DNA from: HGM04593 sp045592125
GTDB lineage: Bacteria; Bacteroidota; Bacteroidia; Bacteroidales; Bacteroidaceae
Assembly (NCBI GenBank): GCA_045592125.1
Contig: JAZNUE010000044.1
Location: 1-45,789 of the forward strand
Direction of reading: 5' to 3'
Length of the DNA: 45,789 nucleotides
Each line of letters starts with the position of its first letter. Positions within the stretch are counted from its first letter, which is position 1. The position numbers and the translations under genes were made by a program. The notes under the pieces are model-generated. The model was not told the origin of the DNA. It saw nothing but the letters and a program-made list of their open reading frames with translations, and did not search any database. This document shows, one piece after another, positions 8,740 through 17,577 of the stretch.

Positions 8740-10473
8740 ATGGAGAATATGAAAAATATAGCGTCATTTATACTATCTGCGCTCCTCCTGGCAGGGTGCT
8801 ATGCCGACAAGGGCAACTACGAGTACACCTTGGACACAATGAACGAGATAAAGTCGGTGACCTTCTCGCCATCGGTAGTGCTGTCGGTCAGCGGCGATGT
8901 AATTGAGGTGCAGCAGGCCCTTGACGAGGGCAGCACCACGCGCCGCATTGACGCCATCGTGGAGCAGACACTGGCCAAGGACCTTGAGAACCTTGACTTC
9001 TACTGGTGCAGGGCTTATGTTGACGAGCAGGGAAAGGCTGTCAAGGACACAATCCTCTCAAGGGGATATCTCGAATTCGACCTTCCTGTGGGCAGGCCAA
9101 TGTCCTACGATGTGTTCCTGCAGATATATGACCGCACAACCGGCCTCTCCCACTACTCATCGTTCAAGGTGAGCACCCGCCCCGTATTCAAGAACAGCCT
9201 TTTTGTGCTGCATGGTCCCGAAGGTGCCCGCAAGGTGGGTAACATTGAGGTAATTGGCAACGAGACAAAGGTGTACACCGATGTCAAGTCAGTTACACGT
9301 GACAACAACCATTACGAGAATGCGGCGGGCTTCGGCTACACTACATACATTGACATACCCGAGGACTTATCGAACATTGGTGCCACCAGCGTGCTCACTC
9401 TCTATGCTGCCAACGGCGAGACAAGGGCCTATGACCCCCATGGCATGAAGGTGAAGTTCACCGCCCCGCAGATATTCAAGCCCGAGAGCGAGGCCTTCGC
9501 CTACAGCAGGACTGTGCAGACGGGCGACCCCTCGAACTATACATTGTGCAGGGTAGTGCTCACCGAGAGCGGCGAGGCCTATGTGGGCAACTTCGTGCAT
9601 GCCCTCTACAGGCCTGGAGCAGGCTGCGAGAGCAGCACCGACCTTCCGCACCAGACCGACTATGAGATTACGGCCGCAACTGTAACCCACAACCGTTTCC
9701 TCATGTGGGATGCAAAGAACGGGCGTTTCCTCTACTCGGCAAAGCAGGACCCAGGGTTCGCCATGGACGAGGCCAGCTCAATAAGGCCCAGCTACATATC
9801 GTCGAGTCCGCTGCTCGACGCCCACGTCCGCTTCAATGCCCTGCAGAAGTCTCCCGTTGGCATGACAGCAGTGATGGGCTACATAAACTACCGCGATAGT
9901 TACGACCAGCAGAATCCCTACTTCATCTTCAAGGACGAGGCAACAGGCGAATACTACCGTTATGAGCTGCTCATACAGAACATTGGCGATGGCAGCAAGG
10001 CCAAGGGCCAGCGCAGTTCCAGCGAGGAGGAGCAGCCATCGGCTTACACTGTTATCGGGGAGAAGAAGCTCTCGGGCCTCACACCCGACGACATGTCCAC
10101 AATAACGTACAGCTCATGGTTCACTACATCCAACCTGTTCTTTGCCCAAGGGAACACGGTATATCGCTATAATGTCTCAAATGGCGACAAGTTTGAGGTA
10201 TACAAGGCGCCCGAAGGCTACAATATCACAAAGATAAAGTTCCGCACCGAGGACAGTTCTTCGTTCAGCGGCGACCTTGGACTCTATCTTAATGTGGTGA
10301 TGTACAACGGCGCAAACGGCGCCATTGGCGAGATAAGGCTTAATACTGCTGCCGATGTCGACAGCAGCTACGCGCCGCTCTTCTACGACAAGGACAACGA
10401 CGGCACCCCCTGGGGCGAAATCAAGGATGTCCAGTTCGTGAACGATTACATGTACAAGGTGGTGGAGTATTGA
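8740..10473 (+). CDS. PKD-like family surface lipoprotein
   Basis: A 577-residue lipoprotein with lipobox LAGC (Cys20 if translation starts at 8740; an alternative ATG at 8749 gives Cys17). The opening CYADKGNYEYTLDTMNEI and the PKD-like segment that follows (about residues 25-150) match the PKD-like family found in Bacteroidetes SusCD loci; the remainder (FVLHGPEGARKVGNIEV onwards) is a beta-rich, possibly propeller-like region. It lies 31 bp after the DUF4843 gene and likely forms part of the same surface complex. A block of 14-bp tandem repeats begins exactly at its stop codon. No catalytic motif was identified. Confidence 0.78.
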   Translation: MENMKNIASFILSALLLAGCYADKGNYEYTLDTMNEIKSVTFSPSVVLSVSGDVIEVQQALDEGSTTRRIDAIVEQTLAKDLENLDFYWCRAYVDEQGKAVKDTILSRGYLEFDLPVGRPMSYDVFLQIYDRTTGLSHYSSFKVSTRPVFKNSLFVLHGPEGARKVGNIEVIGNETKVYTDVKSVTRDNNHYENAAGFGYTTYIDIPEDLSNIGATSVLTLYAANGETRAYDPHGMKVKFTAPQIFKPESEAFAYSRTVQTGDPSNYTLCRVVLTESGEAYVGNFVHALYRPGAGCESSTDLPHQTDYEITAATVTHNRFLMWDAKNGRFLYSAKQDPGFAMDEASSIRPSYISSSPLLDAHVRFNALQKSPVGMTAVMGYINYRDSYDQQNPYFIFKDEATGEYYRYELLIQNIGDGSKAKGQRSSSEEEQPSAYTVIGEKKLSGLTPDDMSTITYSSWFTTSNLFFAQGNTVYRYNVSNGDKFEVYKAPEGYNITKIKFRTEDSSSFSGDLGLYLNVVMYNGANGAIGEIRLNTAADVDSSYAPLFYDKDNDGTPWGEIKDVQFVNDYMYKVVEY

Positions 10474-10526
10474 AAGTGGGAAAATGAAAGCGGAAAAATG
10501 AAAGCGGAAAGGTGAAAGCGGAAAGC
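10471..10526. repeat. 14-bp tandem repeat, four copies
   Basis: Four near-identical copies of TGAAAGCGGAAAAN run without gaps from 10471 to 10526, the first including the stop codon of the PKD-like gene. A degenerate relative (AAGCGGAAAACTGAAAACGG) occurs after another gene of the operon at about 14210-14230. It is too short and spacer-less to be a CRISPR array. Confidence 0.8.
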
Positions 10527-10540
10527 CCGCGTACTTGTTC

Positions 10541-10575
10541 ATCCCGAGCGAGCGCAGCGACGAGGGATCTCAAAG
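10541..10575. repeat. Interspersed intergenic element (CGACGAGGGATCTCAAAG type)
   Basis: The stretch 10541-10575 contains GAGCGCAGCGACGAGGGATC followed by TCAAAG. Variants occur at 1149-1176 and 11763-11784, always between genes. It resembles the common REP-like elements of Bacteroidetes genomes. Confidence 0.55.
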
Positions 10576-10633
10576 GAAACAGGGAATCCTTAAACCTGCA
10601 AAAAACAAAGAGAATAACACTAGTTAATAAAAT

Positions 10634-11731
10634 ATGAGAAGAACAATATTCATGGTGCTGCTTGCTGTTTGCGTGGCTGTATCCGCCCAGCAGGGCAGCA
10701 TAACGGTCAAAGGCAAGGTCAACGGAATAAAGAAAGGCCGTCTCTACCTGCTTGCGCGTTCATCCGAGGAGAGTACCGACACTCTTGGGTTCTGCGACTT
10801 CAAGAAGGGCAGGTTCACCCTTAAGGCGCAGGCTGCCGAGCCAGTGCTGGCCCAGCTTGTTGTCGAAGGTTTCTCGGGCGGCTTCACAATGTTTGCCGAA
10901 CCTGGAACCTCTTACAGCGCCTGCCTTAGCGAGGGCGACAATTTCTTTATAAAGGGCGGTGCCCTCAATGACGGTTACAACGCCCATATGGCGGCGTCCG
11001 ACTCGCTGCGTGCCCTCATTTCGGCCCTGCAGGAGCGCTACGACTCGCTGCGCGCTGGCCGCAAGTTTCGCAGCGCAAGCCTTGTAAACGACACCCTGCG
11101 CCGCGAGCAGGAGATGCAAAGGCAGCTCACAACCGATTATCTTGCAGCAAACGACAACGTAATTACTGCATATACAGTCTATTCCAATGTGGTTATGCGC
11201 GAGCATGGCCTGCGCGAGGCAAGGAGAATGTACTCAACCTTGGGCAACGGCGCCAAGGCCAGCCAGTACGGGCGCATGCTAAAGGAGCGCATAGACCTTA
11301 TGGCAAAGACCGATAAGGGCGCCAAGGCCCCCGATTTCACCCTGGCTGCTGCCGATGGCACCCAGGTAACCATGAGCGCGGTAAAAGGCAAGATAAAGAT
11401 TATAGACTTCTGGGCAAGCTGGTGCGGTCCCTGCCGCCTCAATAACCCTGCCCTTAAGAAACTGTATGAGGAATTTCACCCTAAAGGCCTTGAGATTATC
11501 GGCGTATCGCTCGATACCGGCAAGGCTGCATGGGAAAAGGCAATAGAGAAGGACGGGCTCACATGGGTGAACGTCTCCTCGCTCAAAGGATGGGACTGCG
11601 ATGTTGTTCGCCTTTATAGTGTAAAGGGCGTTCCCTCGCTCTTCATTCTCGACGAGTACAACAACATTGTGGCAACAGGCCTGCGCGGCGAGCAGCTCAG
11701 GGCTTTCCTTGAGGAGAACCTAGGAGAATAG
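10634..11731 (+). CDS. TlpA-like thiol-disulfide oxidoreductase (CGPC)
   Basis: A 365-residue exported protein: signal peptide to about residue 19, DUF4369-like N-terminal domain (about 22-110), a helical linker (115-225) and a C-terminal TlpA/AhpC-type thioredoxin domain (about 229-365). The active site is W263-C-G-P-C267, and the cis-proline loop is KGVPSLFIL. Such proteins reduce or reshuffle disulfides in the periplasm, here probably acting on the import system or its cargo. It lies 160 bp after the PKD-like gene; the gap holds repeats but no clear promoter, so read-through transcription is likely. Length and motifs are normal for the family. Confidence 0.88.
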   Translation: MRRTIFMVLLAVCVAVSAQQGSITVKGKVNGIKKGRLYLLARSSEESTDTLGFCDFKKGRFTLKAQAAEPVLAQLVVEGFSGGFTMFAEPGTSYSACLSEGDNFFIKGGALNDGYNAHMAASDSLRALISALQERYDSLRAGRKFRSASLVNDTLRREQEMQRQLTTDYLAANDNVITAYTVYSNVVMREHGLREARRMYSTLGNGAKASQYGRMLKERIDLMAKTDKGAKAPDFTLAAADGTQVTMSAVKGKIKIIDFWASWCGPCRLNNPALKKLYEEFHPKGLEIIGVSLDTGKAAWEKAIEKDGLTWVNVSSLKGWDCDVVRLYSVKGVPSLFILDEYNNIVATGLRGEQLRAFLEENLGE

Positions 11732-11887
11732 GCTAAAGGGCTAGGGTCGAGGACCTCAAGAACTCGCGACGAGGGACCTCAAAGAACCTGCAAACCTTGG
11801 AATGACAAGGCGATACCTGGGTCTTGCAATGAGTAGCCTCCGAAGAATGATAACTATAAGCGACAATAACAGTATAAAACATAGACT

Positions 11888-13039
11888 ATGAGAAAATTAC
11901 TGACATTAGCCCTGCTGGCGGTGGCAATGCTTGCCACGGCGCAGGAGAAGAAGTTCGTCATCAAGGGCGAAATGACAAGCACCAGGCTCTGCTACAGCGA
12001 CGAGTACGTCAAGGAGGTGAGGCTTGAGCGCGAGATTGACGGTATTCCCACAGTTGTTGCAACCGCTGCGGTTGAGGACGGCAAGTTCACATTCGAGGGC
12101 ACTGCTCCCGAGGAACTCACACTGTGCAGCATTACAGGCTTTGACAACGGCAGCATCCAGCTCTTCCTTGAAGAGGGCGAGATTAAGGTTGGCCCGTTCG
12201 ACGCGGCCTACCCGGTGGGCGCAAGGACATGCGGTACCCCTTTGAACGACATTTACCAGGCCTATGTCGACCTTAATGCCAAGTGCGTTGAGGAGAGCAA
12301 GGTGCGCATGAGGGCAGCGCATGCAAATATGCCCGATGAAATCAAGGGAAATCCTGAGGCCGAGTTCAAGTATACATCGCCCACATTCTATGTCAACAAC
12401 ATTCACTTCAAGGTGGCAATCATGGATTTCATCTATGAGAATATCAATTCGCCGGTGGTTTTATACATAATAAAGTATGCGATGGTCCCCACCTTCAGCA
12501 CCGATGTCATCCAGGAGTTCCTGAATGCAGTTCCGCAGCACCTTCACAGGCAGGCAATGTACAGGGAACTTGTCAATGAGATACGCTCGGCAAACCTCAA
12601 GGAGGGCTCTGCTGCTCCCGACATCATGGGCCGCACGCCCGAGGGCAAGGAACTCTCGCTCTCCGACTTCAAAGGCAAGTACGTGTTCATTGACTTCTGG
12701 GCAAGCTGGTGCGCGCCTTGCCGCCGTGAGATTCCTTACCTGAAGGAGGCGCTTGCCTATAGCGAGAAGAGCGACAATCTTGTAGTCTTCAGCTACTCGC
12801 TCGACAACAGCATGGACGACTGGACCGCTTGCATTGCAAAGAGCTCGCTTGTGCACAAGAACTGGGTCCATGTTTCTGTGCTCAAGGGCTGGAACAGCGA
12901 GGGCGTGAAACTCTTCAATGTAAAAGGCGTGCCCCACACTGTGCTTATTGGTCCCGACGGCAATGTGGTTGAGTTCGGGCTCCGCGGCGAAGAGATGGTA
13001 AAGAAACTTAAGGGCATTGTTGACAGTGCAAACAGATAA
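11888..13039 (+). CDS. TlpA-like thiol-disulfide oxidoreductase (CAPC)
   Basis: A 383-residue paralogue of the preceding gene with the same plan: signal peptide (to about residue 19), DUF4369-like domain (23-115), helical linker (120-235) and thioredoxin domain (about 240-383). The active site is W274-C-A-P-C278, the cis-proline loop KGVPHTVLIG. The different dipeptide between the cysteines suggests a different redox potential or partner. A 156-bp gap with another copy of the interspersed element separates it from the previous gene; only 12 bp separate it from the next. Confidence 0.88.
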   Translation: MRKLLTLALLAVAMLATAQEKKFVIKGEMTSTRLCYSDEYVKEVRLEREIDGIPTVVATAAVEDGKFTFEGTAPEELTLCSITGFDNGSIQLFLEEGEIKVGPFDAAYPVGARTCGTPLNDIYQAYVDLNAKCVEESKVRMRAAHANMPDEIKGNPEAEFKYTSPTFYVNNIHFKVAIMDFIYENINSPVVLYIIKYAMVPTFSTDVIQEFLNAVPQHLHRQAMYRELVNEIRSANLKEGSAAPDIMGRTPEGKELSLSDFKGKYVFIDFWASWCAPCRREIPYLKEALAYSEKSDNLVVFSYSLDNSMDDWTACIAKSSLVHKNWVHVSVLKGWNSEGVKLFNVKGVPHTVLIGPDGNVVEFGLRGEEMVKKLKGIVDSANR

Positions 13040-13051
13040 AACGATACGGAT

Positions 13052-14200
13052 ATGCTAAGAAGAGTATTATATACAATAGTAGCGGCAGTATGCTGCATGG
13101 CAGCAGGCGCGCAGGGAACATGCGTAATAAAGGGCACAATAGCGGACAACGACAAGAAGGTAAAGAACGTTACCCTTGTGCGTACAGATGGTTTTGGCCA
13201 GGAGGTAGAGGTTGCGAACGCAAAGGTAAAGAAGGGTAAGTTTACCTTCAAGCGTGAGCTTGCAAAGGATGAACCGGTACTTATGTATACAATCAAGGGC
13301 CTGTCCCGCGATGTTGAGGTGTTTGTAGAGCCTGGTGAAGTGACCGTTGTTGCCGGCAATCCCGCCCTTGCATATGGTACACCAGCAAATGATGTGCTCT
13401 TTAAGTATAAGGAGATTTGTATGGAGGAGCATGTAGCGGTACTGGCAAAGGAAAAGGAACTTGCTGTGAGCAATGGCAAGGAGTGGCTTGAGAGTGCCGA
13501 GGGCAAGGCTGCTATGGATAGGATAAAGGCTCAGGAGGCTATAAAGAACAAGTCGGCAAGGTTGAGGTTCCTCATAGAGCACAACGCCTCTCCAATGACT
13601 CCGCATGAGATTGAGCGTCATTTGCTGCCCTTGCTCACTCCTGCCTATGCCGAGCAGATGTTGAGGTCGGTCTCTACAACGCTTGAGGAGCACCCGTATT
13701 ACCTTTCGCTGCGCAACAAGGTGCTTGCGGGTAATCTCAAGGTAGGCAACGAGGTGCCCGACATCACGCTCCCCATGCTTGACGGCGAGACAAGGCGCCT
13801 CAACGACTTCCGCGGCAAGTACGTGGTCCTCGCCTTCTGGGCAGCAGGCTGCGACAAGTCGGCGGCAATGAACGAGGAACTCAAGAACCTGCATAGCGTA
13901 GTAAAGGAGAGCAACGGCGAGTTTGTTATCATAGGCTTCTCGCTCGACAGCGACAAGACCGCATGGAAAAGCAGCGTTGAAAACAGCGGAATTGCCCTCG
14001 ACGGCTGGCTGCATGCATGTGACGGCGCTGGCACCGCTTCGCCTGCTGCCGCCCTGCTTGGCGTAGACAAGGCCCCCCGCATTGTGCTGGTTGAGCCCGA
14101 AGGCCGTGCCGTCTCATTGGACATGGACATAGACGAGGTTGTAATGCGCGTTGAGCAGATACTCTCGGGCGATCTTTATTATCTCGACCAGGAAGAGTAA
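13052..14200 (+). CDS. TlpA-like protein with degenerate active site (C-x-x-S)
   Basis: A 382-residue third paralogue: signal peptide (to about residue 20), DUF4369-like domain (23-110), helical linker and a thioredoxin-like domain from about residue 230. Where its neighbours have WCGPC or WCAPC, it reads G266-C267-D-K-S270: the nucleophilic cysteine is kept, the resolving cysteine is Ser and the preceding Trp is Gly. The cis-proline region (KAPRIVLVEPEG) is intact, and the frame is open over normal length, so it is a changed protein rather than a broken gene. It could act through a single thiol or as a trap/chaperone. The first 690 bp prefer GAT for Asp, the thioredoxin part almost only GAC. 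It ends the operon-like run; a degenerate 14-bp repeat follows the stop. Confidence 0.82.
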   Translation: MLRRVLYTIVAAVCCMAAGAQGTCVIKGTIADNDKKVKNVTLVRTDGFGQEVEVANAKVKKGKFTFKRELAKDEPVLMYTIKGLSRDVEVFVEPGEVTVVAGNPALAYGTPANDVLFKYKEICMEEHVAVLAKEKELAVSNGKEWLESAEGKAAMDRIKAQEAIKNKSARLRFLIEHNASPMTPHEIERHLLPLLTPAYAEQMLRSVSTTLEEHPYYLSLRNKVLAGNLKVGNEVPDITLPMLDGETRRLNDFRGKYVVLAFWAAGCDKSAAMNEELKNLHSVVKESNGEFVIIGFSLDSDKTAWKSSVENSGIALDGWLHACDGAGTASPAAALLGVDKAPRIVLVEPEGRAVSLDMDIDEVVMRVEQILSGDLYYLDQEE

Positions 14201-14319
14201 GGCGAGTCTAAAGCGGAAAACTGAAAACGGAAAGCAGAAAACCGGTTTAACCCCACTGCGTGGGATTGAACCTGCTCCAGTTCGCTGTGTGTGTGAATGT
14301 GCTGCATTCCCGCGAAACC

Positions 14320-14440
14320 AACAGAAAACGAGAACGAAGTGTCCAAGGTTATACGTAGTTACAGCAATGAAAAAAAGAGCGCGACAAACGATTTTCACCG
14401 TTTGTCGCGCTCTTTAATAATGTGTCGACTTTCCTTATAA
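14320..14440 (+). pseudogene. Remnant of a second large serine recombinase 3' end
   Basis: In one frame this stretch encodes TENENEVSKVIRSYSN and then SATNDFHRLS, closely matching the C-terminus of the recombinase at 22484-24084 (TENENEVFKIMRLFSS ... KATNDFHRLS). Exact DNA identity covers 23 nt (14320-14342 versus 23931-23953) and 28 nt (14381-14408 versus 24004-24031), with diverged sequence between. Nothing of the rest of a recombinase gene precedes it. It marks the left boundary of the AT-rich island and is best read as the scar of an earlier related element. Confidence 0.7.
14374..14415. terminator. Strong hairpin, likely terminator
   Basis: AAAGAGCGCGACAAACG is followed, after an 8-nt loop, by its exact complement, giving a 17-bp stem with A- and T-rich ends. 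It could stop transcription from both the SusCD operon (plus) and the island (minus). The inner 10 bp of the stem and its loop are part of the repeat shared with 24004-24031. Confidence 0.7.
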
Positions 14441-14527
14441 ATTATCAAACAAGTTTATAGAGGACTTTGAGCGTATTATGGACTTTGTAGAGTATAAGCA
14501 TATTGCGCTGTAAGAGGTGCTATAAAC

Positions 14528-15364
14528 TTAATTTACTTTAAGTTTTTGACTCAAACTATTTGAAATCAATAATCCTTGTACACTTTTATCCAAATCATTA
14601 AAAGACGTCATTAGTCCATCTCTCTTACCTATTATTTTTTTCTTAAATGCATTTGCTCTATGCTTAATCTTAAAAACAAAAACTATAAAATTAACATATG
14701 AAAGAAATATGGATAATAATAATATGTACCACCATATTTCTTCTATAAAACTCCAACTCAGGAAGAAACAGATAATAAGACTAATAGATACCGTTAAAGA
14801 GAAAATGAAAACAAAGCTAATAACAGAGTGTTTTAATGATGCAAACTGAAAAAATCTCGTATTGTGTTCATACTCTCCCATAATCCATCCAAGAATAAGA
14901 TATATTATACTTAAAATAGATAATGTTGAGACAAAGATATGAGCAAATATCGAATGCCTATATTCTATACCGCCAACAAATAACAATAATACATTAAACA
15001 AGAATGTAAAGAAACAGAGAGAAGACATACTTCTTGCTTGACATTCCGCTGCAATTTTATTTTTCTTGCTGTTTATCGTATTTTCTATTTCTTTCTTTAG
15101 TTCCTCATGTGCTCGCTTTGTCTTTTCTATTTCAAAGTTTGTGCTTACACCCTCTATGACTATTGGTGGAATATGATTTAGTGTTTCAATATTTGTTTCA
15201 ACAAGCTCTTTTACGTTTTGAAAAGTTTTATCAATATATTTGCTGAAATCAAAAACCCTTTCACATAATTCACTTGTATAAGATTTTACATATTCTACTG
15301 CAACAAATGCAATAGACATCGTTGCAACTAATTCTATTATTGCAGAAAAATTATTAATTTCCAT
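14528..15364 (-). CDS. Multi-pass membrane protein, candidate defence effector
   Basis: A 278-residue protein that I do not recognise. It has one hydrophobic N-terminal segment (about residues 8-25), a long charged, probably coiled-coil stretch (30-110), then four hydrophobic segments (about 113-135, 142-163, 180-204, 208-230) and a basic, helical C-terminus. Its start overlaps the end of the upstream PLD-like gene by 11 bp, so the two are translationally linked. The plan of an intracellular coil plus four membrane helices recalls membrane effectors in bacterial conflict systems. AT-rich codon use sets it apart from the SusCD operon next to it. A membrane-permeabilising role is inference only. 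Confidence 0.65.
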   Translation of the reverse strand: MEINNFSAIIELVATMSIAFVAVEYVKSYTSELCERVFDFSKYIDKTFQNVKELVETNIETLNHIPPIVIEGVSTNFEIEKTKRAHEELKKEIENTINSKKNKIAAECQARSMSSLCFFTFLFNVLLLFVGGIEYRHSIFAHIFVSTLSILSIIYLILGWIMGEYEHNTRFFQFASLKHSVISFVFIFSLTVSISLIICFFLSWSFIEEIWWYILLLSIFLSYVNFIVFVFKIKHRANAFKKKIIGKRDGLMTSFNDLDKSVQGLLISNSLSQKLKVN

Positions 15365-15920
15365 CTTCGAATAGTTTTACGATATCAATTTCACTTGCAT
15401 CATCATTATTAAACAATTTATCAAAGAAATCTTCTGTAGCCTTTGCTACAATTGGATTGTTAAAATTGCATTCTGCAGTTCTTTTGTCCGTGTCAGTCTC
15501 TATACGATATGATTTACTATCACCTATTGTAAAGTGCACTTCCTTCATCTCGGGGTCGCCATTAAGAAATGGGCGAGCTTGGGTTTGTTTAATACAAATA
15601 GGTTTACCATTAGATTTATAGTATGCAAGTCTCTTATACAAATTAGAAACCTTTGCACTGTCCTCATCATAAGCATTTAATAGTATATCTAGCGTTCCAC
15701 CTCTTTCTATAAATTCGCTAAGAGCCACGATGTATTCAGGCATATTTCCAACATGCTTGCATAAACAACCTGCAAAAATGCGGATATGTTTCTGCGAGAC
15801 ATTAAATAATTGTACTAATACATCCAAAGCATGCTCTTCATCAGAGTTTAGGAAAGTGCGATTTATTCCATTTCTAGCCAATAAAGATACAAAATCCTTA
15901 TATCCCTTGTCTTTTGCCAT
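15354..15920 (-). CDS. PLD-like-fold protein without HKD motif
   Basis: A 188-residue protein. Residues 28-75 (LDVLVQLFNVSQKHIRIFAG ... EFIERGGTLDILL) and 125-175 (HFTIGDSKSYRIETD, then FNNPIVAKATEDFFDKLF) resemble the layout of phospholipase-D-like domains in bacterial conflict proteins, but no HxK(x)4D catalytic motif is present, so it is more likely a sensor or binding domain than an enzyme. It is the first gene of a two-gene unit, overlapping the membrane-protein gene by 11 bp. A possible minus-strand promoter lies at 16042-16069. The family assignment is from pattern memory; an unrelated alpha/beta fold cannot be excluded. Confidence 0.6.
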   Translation of the reverse strand: MAKDKGYKDFVSLLARNGINRTFLNSDEEHALDVLVQLFNVSQKHIRIFAGCLCKHVGNMPEYIVALSEFIERGGTLDILLNAYDEDSAKVSNLYKRLAYYKSNGKPICIKQTQARPFLNGDPEMKEVHFTIGDSKSYRIETDTDKRTAECNFNNPIVAKATEDFFDKLFNNDDASEIDIVKLFEDGN

Positions 15921-16041
15921 ATTACCTAAATCAATTTATATTGTGACACAAAAATAATAAATTCTTTTTTCTAAAAACATTTTTAATATAGAAAAGTTAC
16001 CAATAATCATAAAGTTTCTATTGTAACCTCCATTTGTATTG

Positions 16042-16069
16042 CAAATATAATTATGGATTAAAACGACAA
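16042..16069 (-). promoter_or_regulatory. Possible promoter of the PLD-like/membrane-protein unit
   Basis: On the minus strand TTG (16069-16067) precedes TATATTTG (16049-16042) by 17 nt, a little short of the usual spacing. It lies in the 400-bp AT-rich gap 15921-16327, which otherwise contains only AT-rich inverted repeats just upstream of the next gene (around 16204-16217 and 16297-16312) and no convincing ORF. Confidence 0.45.
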
Positions 16070-16327
16070 GTTTGCTATAATGCCAGATTTGCGAGCTTGA
16101 TTTATAGACAAGGTTGGTAATGGTATAAAATCCTAAAACTGCACTTACGCCTCCTTATGGGTGCTTTTTATCTATGTAACCTCTATCGCTTATCACAAAA
16201 CCATTTATAGTAGTATAGGTAAAACAGTTTTTCGTTTTTGGTACAAAAAATATTTTTCAAAAAAAAGTTACTTACTATTTACTCTTTTTTTACTTATGCT
16301 ACTATTTATATATAAATACAAAATAAT

Positions 16328-16522
16328 ATGAGAAAATACAGAGAACTAAATGCAGATACCAAACAACGTATCAGTCAAGGGTTGAAAAATCGCACGTTAA
16401 GCGACAGCCACAAACAAGCCATCAGCGATGGCATGAGGGCATATTGGAGTACAATCCCCAATAAGCCCAATGATGGAAATAATGAGAATAAAAACAGTAT
16501 TAACAATGAAAATCAGTATTGA
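16328..16522 (+). CDS. Small NUMOD3-like DNA-binding protein
   Basis: A 64-residue basic protein. The segment RISQGLKNRTLSDSHKQAIS followed by DGMRAYW has the two-helix repeat pattern of the NUMOD3 DNA-binding motif known from homing endonucleases. Small proteins of this type occur beside replication genes in Bacteroidetes mobile elements, as here: its 3' end overlaps the start of the Rep-like gene by 17 bp. The Asn-rich C-terminus (NNENKNSINNENQY) looks disordered. A regulatory role for replication is plausible but not shown. Confidence 0.6.
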   Translation: MRKYRELNADTKQRISQGLKNRTLSDSHKQAISDGMRAYWSTIPNKPNDGNNENKNSINNENQY

Positions 16523-17390
16523 CAAACTAAAACTATGCTACACGCTTTATGAAGACTCTCCATTATTTGAACTAATGGAAATGCCCCTCGATGTCTATGA
16601 ACTCCCACATTGGGATTTTCGCCTTGAACGTACAGAGGGCAAATATTACGATTACATCTACAAAATCATCTATCTTGAACGAACAAGCAACAATACAAAC
16701 AGTGAGTACGATATGCAATGTTTTGGCACATTGCGTTGGGGATTGAAAGCAGACAAAGAGGGCGAAATGAGTGGTTTCGTATGGATAGAAATGGAGAACA
16801 AGCAACTATATCTCAACTATAACTACAATATCCATAATCGCCTTGTTTATCTCGAATACATAGAGGGAATGTTGGGATTGAAATTCCACAACCTTACACG
16901 CCTTGACCTCGCTTGCGATGATAATAAAAACCAATCCAAACGCCTAATTCGTGCCATTCGTGATGAGGCACTTATCCCAATAGTTAATGGGGCAAAAATA
17001 ACAGATAGGGATAAACTCCTTGAAGATATACTCTACATTGGTGTTGGTTCTTGTCGTAGGATAAAGGAGTACAGCCTCATCGTTCAGCAGAAGAATGGCG
17101 ATTTACGCCTCTCTGCCTACAACAAGAAACGAGAAATCGAAAACAACAGTGGCAAACAGTATATCGCAGAAGCAAATGGCAACCCCAACTACCTTTTTCG
17201 TTTAGAGGTTCGTGTCAATGGCGATGTGTTGAACGAGTGGTTTAATCGTGAACGCATAGAGTACAACCCCTTACTGTTCTGTAACGAGGATTTCCTTTTG
17301 CTGATGTTCCTTACCTTTTCAAGCAGAGTCTTACGCTTTCAAACAGTTAAAGGCAGACAGTTGCTCGATGTTCTTGATATTGTTGCGTAG
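16506..17390 (+). CDS. Rep-like replication initiation protein (candidate)
   Basis: The open frame begins at 16470, but ATG at 16506 (MKISIDKLKLCY) is the more natural start, giving 294 residues. The motifs LTRLDLACDDN (about residues 130-140) and YLFRLEVRVNGDVL (about 225-240), the latter preceded by a YNKKREIE segment, resemble rolling-circle replication initiators of the Rep_trans/phage type, in which Asp/Glu bind metal and a Tyr cleaves DNA. The family call is from motif memory. With the NUMOD3-like gene it would form the replication module of the mobile island. AT-rich codon use supports foreign origin. Confidence 0.55.
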   Translation: MKISIDKLKLCYTLYEDSPLFELMEMPLDVYELPHWDFRLERTEGKYYDYIYKIIYLERTSNNTNSEYDMQCFGTLRWGLKADKEGEMSGFVWIEMENKQLYLNYNYNIHNRLVYLEYIEGMLGLKFHNLTRLDLACDDNKNQSKRLIRAIRDEALIPIVNGAKITDRDKLLEDILYIGVGSCRRIKEYSLIVQQKNGDLRLSAYNKKREIENNSGKQYIAEANGNPNYLFRLEVRVNGDVLNEWFNRERIEYNPLLFCNEDFLLLMFLTFSSRVLRFQTVKGRQLLDVLDIVA

Positions 17391-17577
17391 GGTATTAGTA
17401 AACCACCCTATGAATACATGTATTATTACTCTAATTTATTGATATTATTGAGGATAATCTATATCAAACCTATATATGAAATATATAGTAATGTATCAAA
17501 CTAAAAATGTATCAATATAACCTTAAATTTGGTCGTATTGATACATTCTTTTTGTGTTATTCTAATCTAAAAAGTTA

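Noticed and set aside
10471..10526. Possible CRISPR array
   Set aside because: The 14-bp units are contiguous without spacers and no cas genes are present.
14151..14417. Plus-strand frame over the end of the last TlpA-like gene and the boundary repeat
   Set aside because: It overlaps the real gene in another phase and the part after 14320 is a recombinase remnant in a different frame.
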